From NCBI GenBank assembly GCA_027039165.1, contig JALWEZ010000011.1:1-18577 (forward strand): 18,577 bases of DNA, in the 5' to 3' direction. This document shows, in pieces, positions 1-6,585 of this stretch (its first letter is position 1; each line of letters opens with the position of its first letter). Below the pieces are notes generated by a model, which had not been told where the DNA came from, searched no databases, and saw only the letters and a program-made list of their open reading frames with translations. Origin of the DNA: Candidatus Moraniibacteriota bacterium. Lineage in GTDB: Bacteria; Patescibacteriota; Minisyncoccia; Moranbacterales; GCA-2747515. The position numbers and the translations under genes are program-made.

Positions 1-121
1 AATAAAAAAAGAAGAACTTACAATTCCAAATAACTCAAAAGAAATTATAAAAATTACTTCAGATGATGTTTATTTTATAGAAATTTCCCATAAAAATAAA
101 AAAAGATTACTTTATAAATAA
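1..121 (+). CDS. C-terminal fragment of an unidentified protein (cut by window edge)
   Basis: An open frame starting at base 2 runs from the left edge through 39 codons to a TAA at 119-121. The peptide is lysine- and isoleucine-rich and ends in KKRLLYK. The piece is too short to identify and shows no recognisable motif. It is supported only by its uninterrupted frame and by a hairpin that begins 5 bases after the stop. It could be a chance open frame, so the call is tentative. Confidence 0.5.
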   Translation, partial: IKKEELTIPNNSKEIIKITSDDVYFIEISHKNKKRLLYK

Positions 122-125
122 CAAA

Positions 126-151
126 AAACTCAAGAAATTATCCTTGAGTTT
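126..151 (-). terminator. Rho-independent terminator of the 214-aa membrane/coiled-coil gene
   Basis: A perfect 9-bp stem has arms at 126-134 and 143-151 (AAACTCAAG / CTTGAGTTT) and an 8-base loop. Read on the minus strand it is followed by a run of T, directly after the TGA stop at 157-159. Read on the plus strand it could also stop the partial gene ending at 121, although the plus-strand T tract is weaker. Confidence 0.75.
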
Positions 152-156
152 AAATT

Positions 157-801
157 TCACTTTTTAGAAAATCCTATCTGCTTTTTCTCTCTCTGTGGAG
201 TAAAGTTTTTACGCTCATTTTCTGATATGATTTGTTTAAGTTTAGCTAAATTCGATTCAGAAAGTTCACTTATTTCTTTTCTTACAATACCTTCTATTAA
301 GTCACCATCTAAATCTTTCACAAAAATTTCATGCATATTTATCATACTAATTCTTTTTAGTTCTATTTTTGTTTTTGATTCTATTTCAGCTAATTTTATC
401 TCTTTTTGAGAAATAATTTTTTCTTTTTCTAATTCTATTTCCTTTGAACTCATACCTTCATCACTCAAATCGTAATCAACTAAAGATTCAGAATCTTTAA
501 AATCAGTATCAATACTATTATTTTTGCGACTTGCTATACTATCAACTGGAAAGATGAATTTTTTAGAGTTAGTGTTAATATCATTTTCGGAAATATCATC
601 TAAATCGGGATAATAACTACAATATGATTCTTTTTTGAGTCTCGATAAAAACTGTACAAAAAGCAAAACAGCTACAAAAAGATCTAAAGATAGAGCTGTC
701 TCTATTGCAAGTATTTTTAGCTCTTCATAAGTATCAAAATTAAATACAAAAATATTAAAAATCACCATTATAAATATAACAATATAATCTTCTTTTTCCA
801 A
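157..801 (-). CDS. Hypothetical membrane protein with C-terminal coiled coil (relative of 10671-11279)
   Basis: The function is unknown. The 214-residue product starts at a TTG codon (801-799). That start is fixed by a strong AAAGGAG Shine-Dalgarno (815-809) lying seven bases upstream. Two hydrophobic segments lie near residues 6-22 and 37-56. They are followed by an acidic, serine-rich linker and then a charged helix of about 45 residues rich in Glu, Lys and Ile (from about 120) that looks like a coiled coil. The lysine-rich tail ends in GFSKK. The protein at 10671-11279 has the same plan: two helices at the N terminus, a linker, a helix beginning with EIEL, and a short tail. It also has a TTG start and a similar leader. 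The gene stands alone, with its own promoter and terminator. I infer a membrane-anchored oligomeric protein and see no enzymatic motif. Confidence 0.72.
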   Translation of the reverse strand: MEKEDYIVIFIMVIFNIFVFNFDTYEELKILAIETALSLDLFVAVLLFVQFLSRLKKESYCSYYPDLDDISENDINTNSKKFIFPVDSIASRKNNSIDTDFKDSESLVDYDLSDEGMSSKEIELEKEKIISQKEIKLAEIESKTKIELKRISMINMHEIFVKDLDGDLIEGIVRKEISELSESNLAKLKQIISENERKNFTPQREKKQIGFSKK

Positions 802-857
802 AATATACTCCTTTCTGGAAAATGCTTGTACGTATATAAATTTTTAAAATACAAACA

Positions 858-885
858 GTAGCTTTGTTTAATTTTGTTCAGCTAC
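858..885 (-). ncRNA. 5'-terminal leader stem-loop, copy A
   Basis: A 6-bp perfect stem (plus-strand arms GTAGCT 858-863 and AGCTAC 880-885) encloses a 16-base loop. The predicted transcription start of the 214-aa gene, seven bases past the -10 at 897-892, falls on base 885, so the RNA would begin with this stem. A matching element occurs at 11336-11362 in front of the related gene. It could instead be a DNA operator sitting at +1. No RNA family is recognised. Confidence 0.5.
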
Positions 886-891
886 GTACGT

Positions 892-919
892 ATTGTAACA
901 TAATTAAGTAGTAATGCAA
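892..919 (-). promoter_or_regulatory. Promoter of the 214-aa membrane/coiled-coil gene
   Basis: On the minus strand a -35-like TTGCAT (919-914) is followed after 16 bases by TACAAT (897-892), preceded by TGT to give an extended -10. The predicted start is near 885, leaving an 84-nt leader before the TTG start codon. Confidence 0.6.
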
Positions 920-939
920 TATTTTTTTCTAAAAAATAT

Positions 940-967
940 TTGCGTAAATTAATTTTTGATGTATACT
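940..967 (+). promoter_or_regulatory. Promoter of the 102-aa gene
   Basis: TTGCGT (940-945) is followed after 16 bases by TATACT (962-967). The predicted start, near 974, gives a leader of about 24 nt containing the AAAGGAG ribosome site at 985-991, which lies 6 bases before the ATG at 998. Confidence 0.55.
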
Positions 968-997
968 TAGTTTAGAAAATTACGAAAGGAGCTTCAT

Positions 998-1306
998 ATG
1001 GCGCTTAAACATATTAGTGGTGGAAAAATTTCCACCAAACACACTACTATAATAACCGATGCATTTAAAATCATCAACAAACTAACAAAAAAAGATTTTA
1101 TAAAAAAGATATCTTTAGGTTATATAAAACCAAACTCTAGCAGAGGAAGACTTAGTGCAAAAATTTTACCACTCGGCGAAAATTCTGTTAGATTGCATTT
1201 TAAAGGCAAAAATTTTCAAGAAATTCGTGTATTCTTCACAAGTGATGGGAATATAGAACAACTAACTAACTTCTTGAAAAAATATATTGATTTCGAATAT
1301 GGTTAA
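998..1306 (+). CDS. Small conserved-looking hypothetical protein, possibly DUF2103-like
   Basis: This is a 102-residue soluble protein with an excellent ribosome site (AAAGGAG, 985-991) six bases before its ATG. The N terminus has a glycine/histidine segment (HISGGKISTKHTTII). Further features are ISLGYIKPN near residues 38-46 and a C-terminal half (LHFKGKNFQEIRVFF) that looks like alternating strands. The combination of a His/Thr segment, an IxxGxI turn and a late QE-(I/V)-x-V strand recalls the DUF2103 group of predicted metal-binding proteins. That match is from memory and is weak. The gene is transcribed alone, with a promoter just upstream and a shared terminator just downstream, converging on leuS. 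No signal peptide or membrane segment is present. No function is assigned. Confidence 0.75.
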   Translation: MALKHISGGKISTKHTTIITDAFKIINKLTKKDFIKKISLGYIKPNSSRGRLSAKILPLGENSVRLHFKGKNFQEIRVFFTSDGNIEQLTNFLKKYIDFEYG

Positions 1307-1312
1307 AAATTA

Positions 1313-1338
1313 AAAACACTAATAAATATTAGTGTTTT
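1313..1338. terminator. Bidirectional terminator between the 102-aa gene and leuS
   Basis: An 11-bp perfect stem has arms at 1313-1323 and 1328-1338 (AAAACACTAAT / ATTAGTGTTTT) and a 4-base loop. It lies between the plus-strand stop at 1306 and the leuS stop at 1362. The A/T-rich flanks supply a T tract in both directions, so it can end both converging transcripts. Confidence 0.8.
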
Positions 1339-1361
1339 ATTATTTAAAACTAGCTCAAAAT

Positions 1362-4205
1362 TTAGACAACCAAATTTACAACTCTTCCCTTTACAACTAT
1401 AACTTTTTTTATAGATTTGTTTCCTATGTAATTTTGAACTTTTTGACTGCTGAGAGCCAACTCTTTTAATTCTTCATCAGTTTTACCAATTTCTATAACA
1501 ATTCTATCTCTAAGCTTTCCATTTACTTGAATAACCATCTCAATGTTTTCTTCTTTAAGTAAACTACTGTCAACTTCTGGAAATTTTTCTAAGTGAATAG
1601 AATTTTTATGTCCCAGCAAAAACCAAAGCTCTTCTGAAATATGCGGAGCAAAAGGAGCTAACATTTTTAAAAATAATTCAAACTGAACCTTGCTTAATTC
1701 CTTTTCTTTTTCTACAAAATTAAGCAAAGACATCATAGAAGCAACTCCTGTATTCATTTTTATCTGACTTAAGCTATCTGTAACTTGTTTCAAGGTTTTT
1801 TGAAGTTCTATGTCTAACTTTTTATTTTCTTTTTCTACCAAAACACTTTGCAATTTCCAAATACGCTCTATAAATCTCCGAACTCCAATTATACTCTCTG
1901 GATTCCACGGATAAGCTCCGACTTTATTATAAGGTCCTATAAAAGCAAGATAAATTCTCATGGTATCTGCTCCTAAATTTCTCACTATATCATCTGGATC
2001 AATTACATTGCCTTTTGATTTACTCATTTTGTTTCCATCTGGTCCAAGTATAAGTCCTCTATTCATCCGAGCTTTATAAGGCTCTTTTTCGTTTACTAGT
2101 CCTAGATCAAATAGTGCTTTATGAAAAAATCTAGAGTAAAGAAGGTGCATTGTAGTGTGCTCTGCTCCACCACTATAGAAATCAACTGGCATAAAATCAT
2201 CTAGTTTCTCGCTACTTGCAAATTCAAGGTCATTTTTTGGATCGCAGTAGCGAAGGAAATACCAACTACTATCCACAAATGTATCAAGTGTATCTGTTTC
2301 TCTTTTTGCATTTTGTCCACATTTTGGGCAAATTGCACTTACAAATTCATCACTTTTAGAAAGTGGACTTCTACCATCATCATTTGGTAGATAATCTTTT
2401 ATTTCTGGTAATTTCACTGGCAAATTCTCATCACTTTCTGCAACAAATCCGCAATCAGAGCACTGAATTATAGGTATAGGACACCCCCAGTATCTTTGAC
2501 GACTCACTCCCCAATCTCTAAGTTTATAAGTTTTTGTAATTCTTCCCCCAGCAGTTTTTACAATTTCTTCTCTAACTTCTAAACTATCTTCTCCATTAAA
2601 TTTCCCTGAATTTATAAGCCTTCCGCTACCTGTAATAGCAAACTGCTTCCTAAGTTGTTTCCAGAGAAATTTATGATCATGTGTAGTAAGAGCATTTTCT
2701 ACTTCATCTTCACTAATCCAAGCTAGTGTGTGAATTTTTTTTTCTCTTTCATCAATTTCATCTTGTTTATCTAAATTCTCCACTTCAAACAAAAATGTTT
2801 GATACATTGCAAGTCTATTTTGATTTTTGTGAGAAGCACAATACTTTCCATCCAATCTCACATCTAGCTTTTTTATAAGTTTCGCATTTGGAACAGCTGT
2901 TTCTTCTCTTATTTCAGCACTCGCTGCTTCTTCTGGGGTTTGATCTAACTCAATTCCTCCCATAACGCTAGTTGTAACTCCCTCAAGCGTTCCATGCCAA
3001 TTAAGAAGTGCAAATTTTCCAGTGCTTTTATCTTTTAAAAATACAACAACAGTATCTCTCTTTATTTCCTCTAATCCTTCTTTTGGTGGATTATCTTTAC
3101 TTATATGGCACGGCACAACTACTTGCCTAATGCTCAAATTAAACTTTTTGGCAAACTCAAAATCACGCTCATCATGAGCTGGTACTGCCATTATAGCTCC
3201 ACTACCATAATCAGCTAGCACATAATCAGCTACAAAAACTGGGACTTCTTCATTATTTACTGGATTTATTGCAAAAACTCCTTCAAGTTTCACCCCAGTT
3301 TTTTCCTTGCCTTCTGCTAGTCTCTCAATTTCGCTTTTTTTAGCTGCACTTTTTATATAATCACTCACTTCTTGCCAATTCTTAATTTTCTCTTTTAATG
3401 AATTTATTATATTGTGCTCTGGAGCTAAAACCATATAAGTCACTCCAAACAATGTATCTGGTCTGGTAGTAAAAACAGTAAGTTTTTGCTCTGAATTTTT
3501 GATTTTAAACTCAATTTCTGCGCCTTCACTACGTCCAATCCAGTTTTTTTGAGAAGTCTTAATTTCCTCTGGCCAATCCAAATCATCTAAATCATCTATA
3601 AGTCTATCTGCATAATCTGTAATTTTTATCTTCCACTGTGGCATTTCTTTTTTCTCTATCTCAGTATCACAGCGCTCACATTTGTTGTCAATCACTTGCT
3701 CGTTTGCAAGTACAGTTTTGCAACTTGCACACCAATTAGCTCTTGTCTTGTCATAAACTACCAAACCGGCATTAAATAACTGGATAAACAACCATTGAGT
3801 CCATTTATAATAATCCTCTCTACTAGTCACAACTTCTCTAGACCAATCATAACTTGCTCCCATCGACTCAATTTGATTTTTCATATAATCAATGTTTTTT
3901 TCTGTCCAGTCTTTGGGATTTAGACTATTTTTGATAGCAGCGTTCTCAGCTGGTAACCCAAAAGCATCAAATCCTATAGGAAATAGTACGTTTTTGTCAT
4001 TCATGCGCATAAATCTAGCATAAATATCTGGCACAGAATAAGCATACCAGTGTCCTACATGCAAATTCCCAGAAGGATAAGGAAACTCTACCAAAATATA
4101 AAAATTTTCTTTGTTTTTTTGTTTATTTTGTGTTTTGTAAATACCACTATCTTTCCAAGATTTTTGCCATTTTTTTTCAGTTTCTCTATGATTATATTTT
4201 TCCAT
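1362..4205 (-). CDS. leuS: Leucyl-tRNA synthetase with a Nudix domain inserted in the editing region
   Basis: This enzyme charges tRNA-Leu with leucine in the cytoplasm. It has 947 residues; bacterial LeuRS usually has about 800-880. Class I signatures are FPYPSGNLHVGH (41-52) and KMSKSKGN (726-733). The CP1 editing domain keeps TTRPDT (246-251) and AHDERD (343-348), whose Asp345 matches the conserved editing aspartate. Two four-cysteine zinc sites are visible: CxxC at 159/162 with 176/179, and at 582/585 with 626/629. Residues from about 361 to 522 do not belong to ordinary LeuRS. They contain a Nudix-like domain with VMGGIELDQTPEEAASAEI (414-432) followed by REETAV. The metal-binding Glu positions of the box remain, but its Arg and last Gly are Ala. 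Normal LeuRS sequence resumes at GSGRLINSGKF. The anticodon-binding and C-terminal domains are complete. The upstream Nudix gene lies 24 bases away, so the two are probably co-transcribed. No clear Shine-Dalgarno precedes the ATG. Confidence 0.97.
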   Translation of the reverse strand: MEKYNHRETEKKWQKSWKDSGIYKTQNKQKNKENFYILVEFPYPSGNLHVGHWYAYSVPDIYARFMRMNDKNVLFPIGFDAFGLPAENAAIKNSLNPKDWTEKNIDYMKNQIESMGASYDWSREVVTSREDYYKWTQWLFIQLFNAGLVVYDKTRANWCASCKTVLANEQVIDNKCERCDTEIEKKEMPQWKIKITDYADRLIDDLDDLDWPEEIKTSQKNWIGRSEGAEIEFKIKNSEQKLTVFTTRPDTLFGVTYMVLAPEHNIINSLKEKIKNWQEVSDYIKSAAKKSEIERLAEGKEKTGVKLEGVFAINPVNNEEVPVFVADYVLADYGSGAIMAVPAHDERDFEFAKKFNLSIRQVVVPCHISKDNPPKEGLEEIKRDTVVVFLKDKSTGKFALLNWHGTLEGVTTSVMGGIELDQTPEEAASAEIREETAVPNAKLIKKLDVRLDGKYCASHKNQNRLAMYQTFLFEVENLDKQDEIDEREKKIHTLAWISEDEVENALTTHDHKFLWKQLRKQFAITGSGRLINSGKFNGEDSLEVREEIVKTAGGRITKTYKLRDWGVSRQRYWGCPIPIIQCSDCGFVAESDENLPVKLPEIKDYLPNDDGRSPLSKSDEFVSAICPKCGQNAKRETDTLDTFVDSSWYFLRYCDPKNDLEFASSEKLDDFMPVDFYSGGAEHTTMHLLYSRFFHKALFDLGLVNEKEPYKARMNRGLILGPDGNKMSKSKGNVIDPDDIVRNLGADTMRIYLAFIGPYNKVGAYPWNPESIIGVRRFIERIWKLQSVLVEKENKKLDIELQKTLKQVTDSLSQIKMNTGVASMMSLLNFVEKEKELSKVQFELFLKMLAPFAPHISEELWFLLGHKNSIHLEKFPEVDSSLLKEENIEMVIQVNGKLRDRIVIEIGKTDEELKELALSSQKVQNYIGNKSIKKVIVVKGRVVNLVV

Positions 4206-4229
4206 CTTTATTAACTTACTTATTACTAT

Positions 4230-4778
4230 TTACTCCCCAAATACGCTCTCAAAAAATTTCTTTTGCTCGGGAAATGCAATGTTTTTTGGTAATTTCTCTA
4301 TTGGCAAAAATTTAAATTCTTCTACATCATCATTTGCTCCAGTTATCTCTGATTCATCCACAAAAACTTCAAACACAATAGTCAAAACATTCATTTTTTC
4401 ATCCTCTCTGCCTTCATTTAAATAATCAACATTATACATATCTACAAAACCCATATCAAGCACCTTCTTTATGCCAAGCTCCTCCTCTAATTCTCTAAGC
4501 ATTGCTTCATCTGGCAATTCTCCATAATCCACAAAACCACCGGGCAAATCCCAATCACCCTTAAAAGGCTCAATTCCTCTTTTTGTAAGCAAAACTTCGC
4601 CTTTTGTATTTTTAATTATCGCAGAGACTGCTGGATTTGGATTATTATAAAAAACAAAAGGACAGTTTCCACATCTGATATTTTTCTGCTCATTATTAAA
4701 TCTTTCTTGTTCACTCTCAGCAAACTCAACTCCACACTGTGGACAATATGTGTATCTCATAATATAATTGTTATTCAT
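4230..4778 (-). CDS. Zinc-ribbon Nudix hydrolase
   Basis: This is a 182-residue Nudix-superfamily hydrolase, expected to cleave a nucleoside diphosphate linked to another moiety; the substrate cannot be told from sequence. An N-terminal zinc ribbon (CPQC at 12-15 and CGNC at 36-39) precedes the Nudix fold. The Nudix box is perfect: Gly81, Glu87, Arg95-Glu96, Glu99-Glu100, Gly102 (GGFVDYGELPDEAM then LRELEEELGI). Zinc-ribbon Nudix proteins include the NudC type and ADP-ribose or NADH pyrophosphatase-like members. The NudC-specific SQPWPFPxS motif is not seen, so I do not call it NudC. The gene is first in a probable two-gene operon with leuS. An ATG at codon 7 (4760) is an alternative start; no Shine-Dalgarno decides between them. 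Confidence 0.9.
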   Translation of the reverse strand: MNNNYIMRYTYCPQCGVEFAESEQERFNNEQKNIRCGNCPFVFYNNPNPAVSAIIKNTKGEVLLTKRGIEPFKGDWDLPGGFVDYGELPDEAMLRELEEELGIKKVLDMGFVDMYNVDYLNEGREDEKMNVLTIVFEVFVDESEITGANDDVEEFKFLPIEKLPKNIAFPEQKKFFESVFGE

Positions 4779-4795
4779 TTATACAAGTTACTTAT

Positions 4796-4801
4796 AGTAT
4801 A
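4796..4801 (-). promoter_or_regulatory. -10 of the Nudix-leuS operon
   Basis: TATACT on the minus strand ends 17 bases before the ATG at 4778, giving a predicted leader of about 10 nt. No convincing -35 is seen. It lies back to back with the leuA leader promoter in a 75-base intergenic region. Confidence 0.45.
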
Positions 4802-4838
4802 ACATAATATTTAATAATTTTTACTTACCAAAAAACTA

Positions 4839-4847
4839 TGATATAAT
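4839..4847 (+). promoter_or_regulatory. Extended -10 promoter of the leuA leader-leuA transcript
   Basis: TGATATAAT is a perfect extended -10. Six bases (4848-4853) separate it from the ATG of the leader peptide at 4854, so transcription should start at or next to that ATG and the leader peptide would be translated from a leaderless RNA. No good -35 is visible, as is common with an extended -10. Confidence 0.7.
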
Positions 4848-4853
4848 TCAACT

Positions 4854-4922
4854 ATGCTAAAAAAAATTATTTGCAAAAATCAAAATCTACTCCTTGAGAC
4901 TCTAGGTGTCTGGGTGGCTTAA
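4854..4922 (+). CDS. leuL: Leucine-rich leader peptide of the leuA attenuator
   Basis: This short open frame encodes 22 residues from ATG 4854 to TAA 4920-4922. It holds five leucines, three of them consecutive (CTA CTC CTT, 4887-4895) and another at 4902-4904; the peptide ends NLLLETLGVWVA. It sits directly between a strong promoter and leuA, the first gene of leucine biosynthesis. In known leu operons a comparable leader (E. coli leuL, with a run of Leu codons) senses charged tRNA-Leu: stalling at the Leu codons favours an antiterminator. Here the RNA segment ending at the stop codon (4912-4921) can pair with the 5' arm of the downstream terminator. The gene symbol is used by analogy of position and composition, not homology. 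Confidence 0.75.
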   Translation: MLKKIICKNQNLLLETLGVWVA

Positions 4923-4978
4923 GTTTTTATATAAAAATTTCTTTAGTATAAAAATAAGCTCCCGCGGTGGAGTTTTTT
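4912..4978 (+). promoter_or_regulatory. leuA transcription attenuator (antiterminator/terminator switch)
   Basis: Terminator form: arms at 4956-4962 and 4969-4975 give CTCC/GGAG plus G-U and two A-U pairs around a 6-base loop, followed by six T (4973-4978). Antiterminator form: GGG (4912-4914) pairs with CCC (4961-4963), and GCTTA (4917-4921) pairs with TAAGC (4955-4959), with a G-U pair and one bulge between. The two forms share 4956-4962 and cannot coexist. The upstream antiterminator strand overlaps the last leader codons and stop. A ribosome finishing the leader would mask it and allow termination. A ribosome stalled at the Leu triplet (4887-4895) would leave it free. Confidence 0.68.
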
Positions 4979-4999
4979 ATTTACTTAACTAATAAATTT

Positions 5000-6529
5000 A
5001 TGTCTTACGAAAAAATAACAATTTTTGATACAACTCTTAGAGATGGTGAGCAAAGCCCTGGTGCATCTATGACGCTTGAAGAAAAATTACAAATCGCTCT
5101 AGCACTTGAAAAAATGAGAGTTGATGTAATAGAAGCTGGTTTTCCTGCTTCAAGTAAAGGCGATTTCGAAGCAGTCTCTGCTATATCAGAAAAAATAAAA
5201 AATGCTACAATTTGCGCACTTTCTAGAGCTCATAAAAACGACATAACTCTTGCAGGAAAAGCTCTAAAAAACGCCAAAAAAAGTAGAATTCACACTTTCA
5301 TAGCCACTTCTCCAATTCACATGAAACACAAGCTAAACATGAGCAAATCTGAAGTTGTAAAAAAAGCCAAAGAAGCTGTAACTCTTGCCAAAACATTCAC
5401 AAATGACGTTGAGTTTTCTGCAGAAGATGCTTTTCGAAGTGAAAAAGAATTTTTGTGTGAGATTTTTGAAACTGTAATTGATGCTGGAGCTACTACCATA
5501 AACGTGCCCGACACAGTAGGTTACGCTACACCAAGCGAAGTTTTTGAGCTTATAAGCTACCTTCTCAAAAATATAAAAAATTCCAAAAGAGCTACTTTTT
5601 CTGTCCATTGTCACAATGACTTAGGGATGGCAACAGCTAATTCACTAAGTGCAGTACTAGCTGGAGCTGGACAAGTAGAGTGCACGATAAACGGTATAGG
5701 AGAGCGTGCTGGAAATGCAGCACTAGAAGAAGTCGTCATGGCACTTAAAACAAGGCAAGATTTATTCAAAAAAGAAGTAAGAATTGATACCACCAAATTA
5801 ACAACTCTAAGCAAATTAGTCTCAAGTATAACAAATATAGATGTACAACCAAATAAGGCTATAGTTGGCGCAAATGCATTTGCTCATGAAGCAGGTATTC
5901 ATCAAGACGGCGTAATCAAAAACCCAGAAACTTATGAAATAATGAAAGCCTCTGATGTAGGACTAAAAAGCAATCAATTGGTGTTAGGTAAGCATTCTGG
6001 AAGAAACGCTCTAAAAACTAGACTTAGAGAACTTGGTTTTGACTTTTCTTCTGAAAAAGAAGAGGAATTTTTGGATATATTTGAAAAATTCAAAGAACTT
6101 GCTGATAGAAAACATGAGATTTTTGATGATGATATATTATCACTAGTTTTTCACAAAAATTCACAAGAGAAAGCTATTGAATTTATAGATATAAAAACTT
6201 CTACTGATTATACCAAAAACTTACACTGTGCAACAATTTCTCTAAAAGTAAACGGTAAGCAAATTCAAAAAACTGGCTCTGGGAATGGAACAGTTGATGC
6301 CATATTTGACGCTATCAAAAAAGCCACATCTTCGGATTATACAATGGAGCTCTATAGTATAAAATCTGTAACACCAGGCACAGATGCACAAGGCGAGGCT
6401 ATTGTTCGCTTATCGAAAGGAGGCGTAGTTGTAAGTGGAAATGATGCAAATGTAGATACAATTGTAGCAAGCGCAAAGGCTTATATAAATGCACTAAACA
6501 AAATGAAAAGTATAATGCAGAAAAAATAA
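5000..6529 (+). CDS. leuA: 2-isopropylmalate synthase
   Basis: LeuA condenses acetyl-CoA with 2-oxoisovalerate, the committed step of leucine synthesis, in the cytoplasm. The product has 509 residues from the ATG at 5000, a normal length. The DRE-TIM barrel opens with FDTTLRDGEQSPG (9-21; Arg14 and Asp15 catalytic/metal). The metal-binding HCHND lies at 203-207 and NGIGERAGNAALEE at 231-244. A third catalytic-region motif, HEAGIHQDG, lies at 296-304. The C-terminal part, ending in VTPGTDAQGEA and GNDANVDTIVASAKAYINAL, is the leucine-feedback regulatory domain. An in-frame GTG at 4967 is rejected because it lies inside the attenuator hairpin. Regulation by the leader peptide and terminator upstream is likely. 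No other leu genes are in the window, so the pathway must be completed elsewhere or is incomplete. Confidence 0.95.
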   Translation: MSYEKITIFDTTLRDGEQSPGASMTLEEKLQIALALEKMRVDVIEAGFPASSKGDFEAVSAISEKIKNATICALSRAHKNDITLAGKALKNAKKSRIHTFIATSPIHMKHKLNMSKSEVVKKAKEAVTLAKTFTNDVEFSAEDAFRSEKEFLCEIFETVIDAGATTINVPDTVGYATPSEVFELISYLLKNIKNSKRATFSVHCHNDLGMATANSLSAVLAGAGQVECTINGIGERAGNAALEEVVMALKTRQDLFKKEVRIDTTKLTTLSKLVSSITNIDVQPNKAIVGANAFAHEAGIHQDGVIKNPETYEIMKASDVGLKSNQLVLGKHSGRNALKTRLRELGFDFSSEKEEEFLDIFEKFKELADRKHEIFDDDILSLVFHKNSQEKAIEFIDIKTSTDYTKNLHCATISLKVNGKQIQKTGSGNGTVDAIFDAIKKATSSDYTMELYSIKSVTPGTDAQGEAIVRLSKGGVVVSGNDANVDTIVASAKAYINALNKMKSIMQKK

Positions 6530-6543
6530 ATTAGAAATTAGCA

Positions 6544-6552
6544 TGGTATAAT
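6544..6552 (+). promoter_or_regulatory. Extended -10 promoter of the lipoprotein gene
   Basis: TGGTATAAT starts 14 bases after the leuA stop and lies 33 bases before the ATG at 6586, giving a predicted leader of about 27 nt. Confidence 0.6.
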
Positions 6553-6585
6553 TGAAATATAACGTAATCAAAAAAACTAAATTCT

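Noticed and set aside
157..159. Possible recoding of TGA as glycine (Gracilibacteria/Absconditabacteria code)
   Set aside because: TGA ends the 214-aa, lipoprotein and amylase genes at sensible positions, and for the 214-aa gene it sits just before a terminator. No long frame is interrupted by TGA.
828..889. GTACGTA/TACGTAC inverted repeat in the leader region of the 214-aa gene
   Set aside because: The outer arm lies mostly upstream of the predicted transcription start, so it probably does not form in the RNA. The inner GTAGCT/AGCTAC pair is better supported. It could still be a DNA-binding site.
4967..4999. In-frame GTG start of leuA 11 codons upstream
   Set aside because: It lies inside the terminator hairpin, has no ribosome site, and adds residues not found in LeuA proteins. 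The ATG at 5000 gives the normal N terminus just before the ITIFDTTLRDGEQ motif.
5317..5814. Antisense open frames inside leuA, and similar ones inside leuS, ligA and pilD
   Set aside because: They follow the codon structure of the opposite real genes and show no promoter, ribosome site or recognisable domain.
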